From Paramyrothecium sp. XJ0827 (Eukaryota; Ascomycota; Sordariomycetes; Hypocreales; Stachybotryaceae): a DNA stretch of 64,000 nucleotides. The stretch spans positions 3,162,001 to 3,226,000 of the forward strand of contig JAJFPB010000007.1 in NCBI GenBank assembly GCA_020881915.1, written 5' to 3'. The notes below the pieces were generated by a model. The model worked only from the letters and a program-made list of their open reading frames with translations. It had not been told where the DNA came from and did no database searches. Numbering within the stretch: the stretch's first letter is position 1; each line of letters opens with the position of its first letter. Below are positions 35,299 to 46,188 of this stretch, piece after piece. A program made the position numbers and the translations under genes.

Positions 35299-36435
35299 CG
35301 GCCGGTCTAGGTGTCTTTAGACTGTATCGCCGCATTACGCGAGTAAGTCATAGGAATCGAATCAGAGACGTGGACACGAGAACTAATCAACTGGCAATGC
35401 TTTAGCATCAATAACGCGTTTAGCACGATACGGTTCCCGAAACTACTCCTCGAAAACACTGCGTCGATCGATCGATCGTATATAGGCTTCAAGTGGATAG
35501 AGGTAGGAGGGGACTGCCGGTTTCCAAGAGACAGAGACGTGCATGGTAGAAATGATTATGCACAGATGTAGAATAACAAGATTTCATTGCTTCTCTAGAC
35601 ATTGTTATGAGTTCACGCCGTAAACAAATGCTTCATCTGCAAAGTGGTGCTCGAAAGCGTGGAAACGCGTTCTGCAACTGGGTAAACATATCTGCTCGTG
35701 TATAGACTCACGTTCTCAGATTGCCTTTACTGGGTTCACTATCAACTGAAAGTTCTATTTTTGAGCCTCTGGCCAGCCCACACACAAAGTGAAAAGCCCT
35801 AGGCAACGAAAAAATAGGCTGCCCCCCGAAAACATTCGGGCTGGTCACGCGCCCTCCTCACTCTCGGCCAGCACGTCAGCCTGGAAAACTTGGTCACAAC
35901 TTTTCTGCCAGCTGCGGCGAGCTCTTAGGGTTTTGGTTGCCCTGCATTTTTGAATAAACAACAGGCTGTGGGCAAAACTCACTATGTCCTCGTTGTCGTG
36001 CTAGTGCCCAAAGATTGCCTACCCCCTGGGAACTCAACAACAAAGCAACTGAGGCCCAGGCTTGCGTTCTACCACTTTTTCCTATTGATATACTATTCTC
36101 CTTCATCGTAGAGTTTCTCAGATAGGTTTTTTATGGGTAGGAGTTGTGACGTGACTGCTATTCGGCTCCTCGATGACCTATTGTCCTGTCCCTGAATGCA
36201 ACCCGTAGACATATCAAAGTGGCAGAGCATGGACACTCTTGACCTGGCAGTCAATTTCCACTCACCTGGCAACCGTTTTGTGCGTGTGACTTACACCACC
36301 TGGCAGCGTCCGCTCAAAACACCTGAACTCCCCTCCCTTCCTTTCCTTTCTTTCCTCTCCCCATCATCATCACCAACACCGTCTACAACCCGAGTCCCGG
36401 GTTTTTTTTCTCTCTTCTGTCCCCCCCCTTTATTG
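35299..36435. promoter_or_regulatory. Spacer with promoter of the BTB-like gene
   Basis: This is a 1.1-kb head-to-tail spacer. A CGAT-type microsatellite lies at 35464-35479. The last 120 bases before 36436 are very pyrimidine-rich (CCTTTCCTTTCTTTCC and T/C runs), which is why I treat the open frame starting at 36196 as leader and not protein. Confidence 0.5.
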
Positions 36436-38898
36436 ATGATGGATGCTCGAAGCATCCGAAGGCGGGTTTCCGCCAACGCCCGGGATTTGGTCGCCCGGGT
36501 CCGAGGGCTTCGGCCTTTCGGTGGCTCCCGGGGTGCCAGAAACCCTGGGCCCACCGCCCCGTCAGGGGCGGTGGGTGACCAACAGGGACATCAGTCCCGT
36601 GAGATCGCTGGAGCAGACCGAATTCCTTCCGTAGTCACGACAGTGAGCACGGGCGGAGGCTGGCCTCCGCCGCCGCCAACCGGCATCCTGTGCGTGACGG
36701 AGATCACGATCACATCGGAGAGGGTCGGCGGGGGCTCAGTCTCCGCCTCTGCTACTGGAAGCATCAACGAAGAGCAGACGAACGTGTTAGTTGTCCCTTA
36801 TTTTCTTGTTGATGATGATTGCTCTATTGCTAACGATGGATCTGTTTCCACGACATCTAGCGTCACGGGTGCAGATGGCCGACCGGGGGTATCCGAGGCC
36901 GCATCAGTTACAACTGTTGTTGTCCACTCTCCTGCTTCTCAGTCTGGCGATGACATCGAGGAAGATGCCGCAGTTGAGCCAACCAGCGGTCCTGAGGACA
37001 ACGAACAAGTCGTTGACGCTGTGGCAACTCAGCAAGCTGGTGAGCCCCAGGAACATGAGAGTCCCGCCGCTCAAGCCACTCCAGCCGAGCTTCTTAGCGA
37101 GGATGAGAGCAACGACGAGCCAGCCACCCAAGCTGCTTCAGTCCAGGCAACCAGCGATCCTGCAACCAGCGAGCTTGAAAACAGCGAGGATTCCATCATT
37201 GAGATGCCTCCTGCTCAGCCAACTGTTGAGGTTCCATCAACTCAGGCGCCTGCGAGCAACCAGGGTCACGTCGGCATGCTCCAAAACTCCATCATGGCAG
37301 CTCTGGCAAGTAAGTCAAGCCTCTCCCTTCCGTTGAATGCAGCCTTTAACTCACGACTGCAGACGCGCTCAACAATAACCAAGGCGCAGCCATCAACCAA
37401 GCTCTTGCAGCCGTCGAGCAGCTTGGTCCTGGTTCGGTTGCCACCACACCAGAGCAATGGGTCACGCTGCTGATGAGCTCTGTTTCGGTCAACTCTGTCT
37501 ACGCTCTTTTCCTGCTCACACTAGCATACCAGCATGGTTCTCCACAGAGCCCAGACGCAGGTTCGGGCAGCCCCGAGCACATTCCTGAACTCCCGTACAC
37601 GCCGCTCCACCAAAACCAGCTGTTCCCCAACGCTGGCCCGATTTGGGATCTCCCAGGCACTGTGAGTTGTCCTTGTAGTTTGGCCTCTTCTCTTACAGGC
37701 CACTAAACCTCTTGTCAGGAACGTTTCCCTCATGAAGAGAACACGCACGTCCGTCCTGTCGGTAATCACTGGCTCTCTGGGTAAGCAACTCTTGATGGTA
37801 TGAAGAGAGAACTTTGACTAACCTCATCTCCACAGACCATTCAGACGCGTTACTTATGGAGGTCGCCTCTTCTTGGTCCCAAAACGGCTTGTGATGCGCT
37901 ACCCCTGGTGGCGAAACCTCTTCCGGGTCCCAGTTGAGCCCAATGGTAGCATCCACCTGGTCGACATCGACCCTGAGATCTTCAACCTTCTCCTGCAGTG
38001 CCTGGTCAGCACCAATTGCTTCACGGGTCTTGAGCCGGACCTGAACCTGGTCAAGATTGTATTGGCATTGGAGCTCTCCGTGAAACTCAACATGACCCAG
38101 GAATCGCAAAAGCTTGTGGACACCATACCATTCTACATGGTTCGACGTGTCTTTTATCACGATCCTCACCTACCTGACTTCACTGGTCTGCTCAATGATG
38201 CATACTTCATCTACAAGTCCGAAGAGATATACCGGGCTTTCATGGTGGTCTTTGAATCCTCAGTCACTGCCCTCAACGACTACATCCGGGAGGCAGACTT
38301 GGCCAGGATGTACACTCTTGTGATTCCTGAGGATATGTGGCCTGCTCTGACAGTTAACTTCAACACCTTCTTCTGTCAGATCATTGACAGTATGCCCGCC
38401 ACCGCCGAACTCCCTCCTGGAGAAGACTTCCCTCGAACCTGGTGGTTCATCCTCACCGGGACTGGCATCCTCCGCAACACCTGGATTGAGGGCTATCCCC
38501 ACGTTCTTGACCCCGACCTCATCTGGCATCACTCGGCTGAGTCTGATCCTCTTACTACGAATACAACTACTGCTCCTGCTGCAAACGCAACTACTTCTCC
38601 TGCTGCAAACGCCACTTCTAACCAGGGCCCTACCAACGCTCAGAGTTCTACCACAGCTACTGCTGCTCCTGACGTTCCCTCCGACACCAGCAACACCGCT
38701 ACCGCAGCCGACAGTACTCAGCCTGTTGTAACCCTACCCATCAACGACGTTCCGACACAGCCCATCGATATCCCAGGCGCTGGCACTACCTTCGTCCACT
38801 TCATCGTCCCAGACGACGGACCAGACGATGTTTCTGTTACGGACATTTACCCCGATGACCTCTCAGATGAGGAAATCTTCCAACTCGAGTTGGACTAG
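36436..38898 (+). CDS. BTB/POZ-like protein with long low-complexity arms
   Basis: Exons are 36436-37309, 37363-37661, 37719-37780 and 37836-38898, giving 765 residues; all junctions keep phase. Residues 1-60 are basic. Residues 120-290 are a Glu/Thr/Ala/Pro/Gln-rich disordered arm. A globular BTB-like core starts near residue 413 with RRVTYGGRLFLVPKRLVMRY, then IHLVDIDPEIFNLLLQCLVS, which matches the BTB pattern of an F.V.K..L strand-helix followed by a 'D.D...F..LL..L' helix. An alpha-helical region of about 150 residues follows. The C-terminus is a Thr/Ala/Asn/Pro arm with imperfect repeats (TTTAPAANATTSPAANAT) and an acidic end. Fungal BTB proteins often act as adaptors, but no partner can be read. 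An alternative in-frame ATG exists at 36196. Confidence 0.7.
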
Positions 38899-40264
38899 AC
38901 GCGTGCACTCCATGGCACCACCACATCAGTGAGCTCGATACCAGCTTCACTTGACCTTACGCTCACCTTGAGCTCACGAAGGTTTCACCTCGTCTAACGC
39001 ATCATGCTTCTCCTTATTCTTGTCACGCACTTTTACGCTTTACGTTACGTTATCACCTCGCGTTTCAAACGCCTCGCGGCTCACTGCTGTGCTATCAACA
39101 TCGGCAATAACGCTTCGTCCTCTTTGAGTACTTGGCTTCTATCCTATCATGACTTGAGTTGTCTCGTCATTACACTGCACGATGTCCCTTCATTCGAAAA
39201 AAAAACCTTCCATGCTACTTGATGGTATGATGACTTCACTTTACTTTGCATCCATCGCTCGGACTGCTCGAAGAATTGAAGTGCGACAACCTTCAACAAG
39301 AGCAAATGGTTGCGGTCATTACCCTTCCATGACGATGCATGCTTTTCCTTTGTTTGCAAGCTTCAAAGTTTCAACTCAATGCTTCAACTCTTTCGGCTCG
39401 GTTTCCTTTGTTTTCGACTTTCAAACACGATCAGAGACAACGGTCCACCATGCTTGGTCCTCTACAAGATCTCTTGCTCGAAGTACTCGCCTCGTTTCCA
39501 TCCACGAGGCAACACGGTTTCAACGTTCACGCGTTTTTCGGTCTCTTTGCGTTCGGTTACCGCACGCTTGAACGAACTGCACGCTAGAACATCGCGCCTC
39601 CCAAGAAGGCACTGGGCGCTTTAGACGATAGAATGGTCTCAAATTCTCATTGCTTCAATGACATGTTCCTTTTCGGATACGGCTGAGGACCGGGCGCAGG
39701 AATGTTGGCACCTTTTGAGTACCACGCAGCCTTGGGGAGGGCTTTTGGGAAAATTTGGAGCCTTGTTTACTACCTTGGATGCTTCTCCGTCACTTTGCTT
39801 ACAGAACACTGCACAACATCTGTGGCAGCTACATCAGAATTGTATGAGTATAGAATCGATCGAATCAAGATATAACCCTCTACTTCTTCTCGTAATTTGG
39901 TGACACAGTCTTTCTAAAGCTTTGTCGTAGTATCCGTAGAGCTTGAGTAGTGCTAAAGTTGTTCTCGCCTCGCCATACCAGTCATGATGCCCCACTTGGG
40001 CTGTATTCAGGTTTGTAGAACCGCATTCATCAGGAAATGTGCTTGTTTATCTCGGCTGCATTATGAATACACTTTATCTGGGCAATGAGGGAAGCATGGT
40101 GTGCCAGTATTGGACTATTGCAGTCTATCGAGCAAGCTGGACTTATGCCTTCTATCTCGACCTCTCTAATCACAAGAAACTTATGCTGTAAATACTTGAC
40201 AGCCAAGCTTATCGAGGTCCTTGAAGAGGAGAAGTGAAAACTTCACAGTTTCATCGTCCTCGTT

Positions 40265-40285
40265 GTCGTCGTCGTCGTCGTCGTC
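40265..40285. repeat. (GTC)7 microsatellite
   Basis: Seven uninterrupted GTC triplets, preceded by a partial CGTT. They lie in noncoding sequence. Confidence 0.95.
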
Positions 40286-40618
40286 TTCCACCTCGTTCTA
40301 CAGGGCATGGCGTCATGGCTATGGTAATTGCATCCACCTCATCAGGCAGCAAGTCCCGGACCACTGGATACGCGACGGCCGTCACAAAACAAATGATGGT
40401 CTAGGTTCCTGTTGGTCTACCGACAGCAGAACAGCAGCCAACACGAGTTATGTTTAGTTCTTCGCCCAAGAGATCCCTGACACAATCGTATAAGGACATG
40501 CTGAAGGATGATCATCAAGTGTCTCAAAGCCCTAGCATAATACAAACCAGGAGCCACTGGCGTAGAAGTTGGTTTGCACATCACTTCGAATGATCAATCG
40601 AAAGCGTTGGTCGAAGAC

Positions 40619-40831
40619 TCAACCCTCAGAAGAGGAAAGCCCCGACCTGTGAATTGCTTCGGCCGATCCTTGTTGAACAAAAACCGGGAATAGCAAGTTG
40701 TTGAGGCAATGTGCACACTTCAAGTTCACGCGTGTTTCATTGTCCCAATTGTAACGAAGTCGTACGGCCAGTTCAGCCAACTCAAGATCAAAAGTGCTCT
40801 CGCTGCTACCCCCAGTATCCACGGGCATCAT
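40619..40831 (-). CDS. Possible 70-residue small protein
   Basis: An uninterrupted ATG-to-TGA frame encodes 70 residues. It has an acidic N-half (STFDLELAELAVRLRYNWD) and a KCAHCLNN pair of cysteines with one His between them, followed by a hydrophobic stretch. The composition is more protein-like than most chance frames around it. There is no second Cys pair for a full zinc site, no signal peptide and no family resemblance. It may be the last exon of a longer gene or chance. Confidence 0.2.
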   Translation of the reverse strand: MMPVDTGGSSESTFDLELAELAVRLRYNWDNETRVNLKCAHCLNNLLFPVFVQQGSAEAIHRSGLSSSEG

Positions 40832-41220
40832 CGAGTATTCTAGAGAGTAACACTAGCTAAGCTACAGTTATAACACATCAACGAATGGAAGGACACCCTG
40901 AGGTCCCTTGAACGAGAAAGGCAAGGTGGTGAAGGGTGTGTGCGATGGACAATGTATCGCGATTGGGATAACGTTGAAGGGAGATATACCAACATTGTGC
41001 ACTTGACTATCAAGACCAATAAGACTCGTGGCGAAACAACAATCTGCTTTGGCTCTCTCTTTTAGATATCACAGGGTCCCGTACAACGAGTTCACAGTGC
41101 CATGCCACATGGAATCCTTGGTCATCATGAGTATCAATTGGTATCACAACTGGCTGTGTCCAAACCCGCAATCCACGTAATGCTCGTTATAGTTACACCC
41201 ATCTTTCTCATTTCCCTCCT

Positions 41221-41894
41221 TCAATCCGTCGCCAGGTTCCACAGCCCATCGCCGAGGAAGTGAGCATCCTCGACGACGGGCCCCTTGCCCTTCTCCTTGA
41301 CCTCGGCCGTGCCGGCCACCAGGATGCCGACGGCGCAGGCCTCCTCCTTGCCCTCGGCCATGATGACGACGGGCTCGCCCGGGCCGAGCTCCCTGCTCCA
41401 GCGGCCCTCCTCGTCGACGCCCTGGTCCAGCTCCTTGCCCTCCTCGAGCGTCTTGGCGGCGCCCTCGGCGGGCAGGCGGCCGCCCTTGGAGGTCAGGCCC
41501 GGGGCCATGAGGGTGGCGCCGGAGAGGACGAAGCGGATGGCGCCGCGGTCGATGCGGATGGTGGGGAAGGCCTGGGGGAAGCGGTGGACGAGGCGGAGGT
41601 GCGGCAGCAGGTCCGAGGTGTCCTGCTGGTAGAAGAGCGGGACGGAGTCGAGGACGTAGAGGGTATTGCGGTCGGGCAGCTTCATGCTCTCGAGGGAACC
41701 CTTCTTGGGCAGGATCTCGTCGATGTAGGGCGTCAGGAGCGGGTATGTGGTGAGGAGGGACTGTCGCAGCGAGCGCTGGACCGAAGACTTGAGCTTCTGC
41801 TTGGGGGAGGGGGTGATGCTGTCGAGACAAGTTAGCGGGGGGCTGCGATCCGGGGCCTTGCTTCCACGGCAGCTGCTTACTCCTTCTTGAACAT
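41221..41894 (-). CDS. TMA20: Translation machinery-associated protein 20 (MCT-1/DENR partner), PUA domain
   Basis: This is the cytosolic ribosome-associated factor that, with Tma22 (DENR), recycles post-termination 40S subunits and aids reinitiation. Exons 41894-41881 (14 nt) and 41818-41221 give 203 residues. The start is MFKKD with a textbook context (GCCGCCAAGATG), and the tiny first exon is spliced through a GTAAGC donor and a GCTAAC branch. The N-terminal domain KLKSSVQRSLRQ...IDEILPKKG and the PUA domain (FPTIRIDRGAIRFVLSGATL, MAPGLTSKGG, VMAEGKEEACAVG) are in order and at normal length. The loop around residues 130-150 is Glu-rich. A leader intron (about 41924-42006) and an upstream ATG at 42023 may control translation (see findings). 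Confidence 0.93.
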
Positions 41895-41923
41895 CTTGGC
41901 GGCTTGTATAGGGAGAACACGAC

Positions 41924-42006
41924 CTGGAGCTGGGAGGGAAGGGAGGGCAGCAGGAGACGCGTCTCGGAATTGGTTGATTAGGTTCGTGGTCGGTCGGTGG
42001 ACTTAC
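41924..42006 (-). other. Probable 5'UTR intron of TMA20
   Basis: GTAAGT begins at 42006 on the minus strand. A CTAATC branch-like sequence, a long pyrimidine tract and CCAG acceptors (ending 41924 or 41930) follow. The donor GT overlaps the stop codon of an upstream ATG frame. Confidence 0.5.
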
Positions 42007-42023
42007 AGGCCCATGCCGCTCAT
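42003..42023 (-). promoter_or_regulatory. Upstream open reading frame of TMA20 (six codons plus stop if unspliced)
   Basis: ATG at 42023 has A at -3 and is followed by AGC GGC ATG GGC CTG TAA, a minimal uORF. Splicing at the overlapping donor removes the TAA and extends the frame, out of phase, past the TMA20 start. Confidence 0.45.
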
Positions 42024-42416
42024 GGTGGGGTAAAAAACGGTGTCGTTGTGGTTGCTGGCGTTTGGATGGCGGGGTAAAATCGCAGACATGCAATGTGCCG
42101 GGGCTTGCCATGCCATGCCACGCCACGCCAGGCTCATGACGGCATCGCTCGCATCTTAAGCAGCAAAACGGCCAAGATTATAAGTTGCATCATATGGAAG
42201 ACGGGTAAAATGGAAAACAGGTTAGAGCAATTTTTCCCATGCTCATTCGGGGTTTTGCCATTACGTTTGTGTCATCTTGTATTCTCGTATGCGTACAGTT
42301 CATGAATTCACCTGGCCAGCTCCCCGCATTAGGTATCCAGGGCCTATTTCTTCCGTCCTTCCACTCGATTCATTCTTCCGTCTTTGTAAAGAAACAAAAA
42401 ATCACATCGCTTTATT

Positions 42417-42732
42417 TTAGCCGTGGTTCACGTGTGAGACGGTGCCGTCTTCCTTGAGGTGGACGTTGAGGCGGTTCTCCCTGAAGTCCTTGGTCACCAT
42501 CATGCCGGGCTCGATGATGCGCGTCTCCTGCGGCAGGTCCCGCTTTGCGAACGACTGTGTCATCGAGTTAGCCTTGTACGTGCTTTGAAGCCTCCCACGG
42601 GTGGCGGTTCTGGTCAAAACGAACCGTCTCGTTCGAGTCGCTCTCGGACAGCGTCTTTCCGACAAGCTTGTTCGACCACTCCTCGGTCTTGTCCTTGGGG
42701 TTGCTGGTGATGCCGGGAACGACGAGAGGCAT
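42417..42732 (-). CDS. Peptidase inhibitor I78-family protein
   Basis: This is a small cytosolic inhibitor-fold protein; the fungal I78 family contains inhibitors of elastase-like or subtilisin-like serine proteases. Exons 42732-42625 and 42554-42417 give 81 residues. The intron has a less common GTTCGT donor but a clear GGCTAAC branch and ACACAG acceptor. Splicing restores the family order: KLVGKTLSESDSNET, then FAKRDLPQETRIIEPGMM, then ENRLNVHLKEDGTV. Length is typical. No signal peptide is present, so it acts inside the cell unless exported by another route. The start is MPLVVPG; longer upstream ATGs in frame give an unlikely leader. Its protease partner is unknown. Confidence 0.85.
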
Positions 42733-43966
42733 GATGAACGGTAGTGGACGTGCGCGACGTGTGTAGAGAGTGGAAGTGGTGTTGGTGTTGGGTGCGCAAA
42801 ATAGCTGCAAAAAGGCCTCAAGAAATCGCAGGTGAGAGAAGTCAAGGGTCTAAAAGTCAAATGGACATGCGGAATGACGGAGGAGGAGGGGATGGGGTTA
42901 TGCTTTATATGCAGGTTTGCATCGGGAGCTCTTGTAAGACAAGCTCTCCATCTCCCTCGCCCCTCCGGCTTAGTTCCCAAGGTAGCTTCCGTATAGGGTA
43001 AGGTCGCGGCCGTGGCAGGGGGAGAGGCAGCCTAAGCCCCAACAGCTGCGAGTGATGATGACGTCGACCCACGCGAACCTCCGGCCTTCCAGATCTGGAT
43101 GAACGAGACCAGCCTTTTGTGGCCCTTTTTGCCTTTCCCACCGTTGCGTAGCACCCATTGATGCAATCACCAGTCACATGCATCGCGGGCCTCTCCGGCA
43201 GCGCGATTGGTGCACCAGTGCAGAGCAGACACTGTGTTACATTACATTCATGACACCTGTCGTTCGACCAGCTGCCCCCGAAGATTGCCAAGCACAAGTA
43301 GATCACCGGAGTGTGAGGAAGAAGAATGCGAGAGCAGCGTTGTTGTAATGGAGAGCACTGCCGACTATTCTATAGCTCTATAGCTTTTTGCACCATTCCC
43401 AGCACAGTTGTATACATATATGGAAGCAAAAGTCGAGATTCGTCAAGACCCCATACTCCAGTCCAATCGTTCAGCCAGAAGTGTTGCAGTTCCACAACTA
43501 GTGCCATGCCATCATGCTCATACTCGACCACCACCGTGATCTTGCTCGTGAGGCACACCATCATGCTTTCGAAAATGCCACTCGTGAAACATGATGCGGC
43601 GAATACCAAACAGCATAAAGCGGCCGGACCTTGACTGCCACGCCTTGTTTCCTGCAACCCAGCGCCGGCGCCACCTTAATCTTCAGAAGTCAACACTAGC
43701 CATGTGTTCTTGGCTTGTTCAGTGTCCATCGTCTCAGCTACCTTGGAAGCCGCTTCGTACTGATCAATCTTCTTGCTCAGCTCCTCGGCGACGCACTCAT
43801 CCCAGCCTCGCGCTTCATAGTGTTCGGCCAAACTCCCCTCACATACCAACAGAAGCGGCCTCCTCATTGGGCACCAGAGTTGAGAAAAATGAGCACCCAT
43901 AAAGAAGCCGGGAAATAAACAAAGAGTCAGTTCAAGCTGAATTTGACCAGCCACGCTCATCGGTCT
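42733..43966. promoter_or_regulatory. Promoter side of the I78 gene and unassigned sequence
   Basis: The first 250 bases upstream of 42732 look like leader and promoter. A minus-strand frame at 43960-43676 (94 residues, ending in ELSKKIDQYEAASKVAE...) is open and helix-like; it could be a 3' exon of the uncertain gene at 44353, but I could not find an in-phase junction. Nothing else was seen. Confidence 0.4.
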
Positions 43967-44353
43967 CTAACCAGGAATGAAAAGCTTGTAGCGACGACGT
44001 TGGAGCTCCGCTGCGCTGAGGTCAAGGCTCGCAAGAAACCGAGGCCATGCCGTGCTGACACTCTGGCCGTGTGCCAATTCAGCTTCGGGAAGCCATTCGC
44101 ACAAACTCCTTGGTCGGACATCGTGGCCTAGGTGGAGCCACTGGAGGTTCTTGAGTAGACTGACCGCGTCTGCTGGCATCTGATGTTCTCGAGTGCAGGG
44201 ACACGAGTGGTTCCAGATGTACCGCTGGGGAGGCGCCTGCACACCTTCGTGATTGATGCCTTCGTTATGTGGGCGCGACCGTTTCTTTGCAACCTCAGGC
44301 TTGACACTGTCCTGCAGCATCTCACCGGCGGCGCGTTTTTTCGGTCTAGGCAT
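43967..44353 (-). CDS. Uncertain hypothetical protein, basic N-terminus
   Basis: A 128-residue frame starts at MPRPKKRAAG. The N-terminus carries two basic clusters (PRPKKR and AKKRSR) that could be nuclear localisation signals. The middle contains WNHSCPCTREHQ, and the end is LASLDLSAAELQRRRYKLF. About 60-110 bases upstream, GTGAGT ... GCGTTAG forms a good intron, suggesting a spliced leader and hence a transcribed gene. The frame may continue into the one at 43960-43676 through an unrecognised intron. No family is recognised. A plus-strand explanation cannot be excluded. Confidence 0.3.
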   Translation of the reverse strand: MPRPKKRAAGEMLQDSVKPEVAKKRSRPHNEGINHEGVQAPPQRYIWNHSCPCTREHQMPADAVSLLKNLQWLHLGHDVRPRSLCEWLPEAELAHGQSVSTAWPRFLASLDLSAAELQRRRYKLFIPG

Positions 44354-45478
44354 GTTGAGAAATAAGTTGCCCGATGTTTCGATTTGCTCTTCAAAGTGCG
44401 AGCTCCTGCACGTGCGATACCTAACGCAAGTAATAAGCAAGGGAAATGCTTGGTACACTGTCGGAGCAAGGGACTCACAAGGCAGTATTGGAGAAGCAGC
44501 GTCAGATCGTTGGGTGAAAGTGTGCTCGCATTCACGATGCAATGTAGGTGCATGAGTTTGCGGGGAATGGAATTTACAGAAGCGGTGTTTTCATACTACC
44601 AACTGCCAGCGCAAACGAGCCTGCTTGTCACTTGCAAGCAGGTGCACGAGTGTTGCGATTGCTGCGGGAGCTTAAAAGACGTAAATCTTAGAGTATGAAC
44701 CGCCATTGTGCTGACTGCGTGTATACAACACATTCGTCTTCTGGTGAGTGTCGTCAATTCATCCATCAGAATTCAATTGTGGAGGAATTGATGCCATCAC
44801 GAGTAGTGCCGACACCCTGTTTCTCCCGCCCATGCAGAAGCACGCATCTCCAGTGATTACGATCGTCGGGCGACGGCAGCCACTCAAGTGGCCCGGCAGA
44901 ACCCGTGGGTACATGCCGCCATGTACCGGTCAGCTCTAAAAATATACGAGAGGAGAGCCAAGCCACGACAAGGGGGTCTTATGCGCGTTTGTTCGTGAAG
45001 AATTGCTTACTTCGGCCCCCAGTCGACATCTGTCATTGAAGAAAGGTGCAGAGAACCAACTGCATGAAGAACAGCATTATTGAGTCCCCCCAAAACACAG
45101 AGAAATTTAAACCCATCCGCAGAGCAGAAAAAAGTGAAGCAAGACGGCATCAACAAAAGCAATTCGTTCTATGGTCAACCCCTGCTCATGCTCGCCCATC
45201 GATCAGCGCCGTGCCTTGGCCTGTCACTGGCTGTCCGAGGGGGACCCGCTCCCCACCGCCCCGGTCGACCCCTGAACATGGAACAAGCAGAAGAAACCTT
45301 GGAACGAGGGAGGAGATTCCCAAGCAGAAAAAAAGTCGTCAAGAGAAGGAAATGCAAGGGAACTCCAAAGGCACGAGGACAGAGACAAGACAGCGCAGCC
45401 CAAGCCACAAGCAGCACCAGCATCGGCTACTGTAGAATAAGCTATTTTCCCCTTTCTCTCTCTCCCACATGCAGAGAA

Positions 45479-45501
45479 AGAGAGAGAGAGAGAGAGAGAG
45501 A
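45479..45501. repeat. (AG)n microsatellite
   Basis: An uninterrupted AG run of about 23 bases. It is noncoding and lies about 700 bases upstream of the gene at 46189. Confidence 0.95.
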
Positions 45502-45543
45502 CAGGGAAACGAGACTGACTGACACGCAACCCCTAACCACGTA

Positions 45544-45569
45544 TACCTTAGGTACGTCGACCTAAGGTA
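45544..45569. promoter_or_regulatory. 26-bp palindrome with 10-bp arms (TACCTTAGGT)
   Basis: TACCTTAGGT at 45544-45553 and its exact reverse complement ACCTAAGGTA at 45560-45569 flank a 6-base spacer. Symmetry and promoter position suggest a dimeric regulator site or cruciform. The related GGTACCT string appears elsewhere in promoters of this window (about 52430-52480 and 54640-54900). Confidence 0.4.
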
Positions 45570-46188
45570 CCTCGTGGCTGTAGGCATTGCTTCGCCTGTC
45601 TCGCCCTGTCTTTTGACTTGACATGCACCCAGCCTCAGCGAGTCCCAGCGCCCCAAAAAAGACAGCGAGTGGCCCGCCTCGCACCGCCTACCTCTTAGTC
45701 CAAGGTAGCGCCTCGTCATCCTCCACCTTGTTTTTTTTCATTTACGGTAAACTAAGGACCCGGCCTGACCTTGACCTGATCTGATCCAACCACGTCCTTC
45801 TCTCCTAAACTCCCCCATTCCGACTTCCCGACTTACCCTCTTTTCCCTCCACACTACTACACCAACAAACCTTGGGCCCGTTGTCTGTTCTCCTGCTCGG
45901 TGGTTTTCCTTCTCTTCAACGGGGTCCGTCGTTTCATTTTCCTTCGGGGGCGTCCTGCGAATTGAATTCAGAACAAACGTCTCCTTTCGACCTCCAAGGC
46001 CTCGTCCCCTTTCCCACCACGAGCCGCCCTACGTCAATTCCTCGCTCGCCTTGAAAGGAGTGCAAACCACCGCTGTCTCGAAATCGGCTGAACTACCACC
46101 ACCTGCCAGCCCTTATTCGAACACCATCACCGAATTCCTCTCTCTCCTTTTTTCCCTTCCTACGACACACACGTAAAGACCTCCCACA

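Larger units (their letters stand above)
38899..41220. other. 2.3-kb convergent spacer
   Basis: This lies between the BTB-like gene (+) and TMA20 (-). It has a GTC microsatellite at 40265-40285 and a small minus-strand frame at 40619-40831 (listed). Otherwise I see only AT-richer, noncoding-looking sequence. Confidence 0.5.
41895..42416. promoter_or_regulatory. Spacer: TMA20 leader/promoter and I78 gene 3' end
   Basis: This 522-base head-to-tail spacer is occupied by the TMA20 leader intron and uORF. Beyond about 42150 only AT-richer 3' sequence of the next minus-strand gene was seen. CCATGCCATGCCACGCCACGCC is a short tandem run near 42108-42130. Confidence 0.5.
44354..46188. promoter_or_regulatory. 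1.8-kb divergent region upstream of the one-pass membrane protein gene
   Basis: It contains an (AG)n microsatellite (45479-45501), a 26-bp palindrome (45544-45569) and, from about 45780 to 46188, a long pyrimidine-rich leader typical of strongly expressed fungal genes. No gene is evident. Confidence 0.5.

Noticed and set aside
36196..36435. N-terminal extension of the BTB-like protein from the ATG at 36196
   Set aside because: The extension is encoded by a C/T-rich leader (Pro/Ser/Phe runs), while the ATG pair at 36436 begins protein-like sequence in good context.
41260..41835. 191-residue plus-strand frame opposite TMA20
   Set aside because: It is antisense to a confidently assigned PUA-domain gene, with Ala/Gly/Leu composition produced by C-rich third positions.
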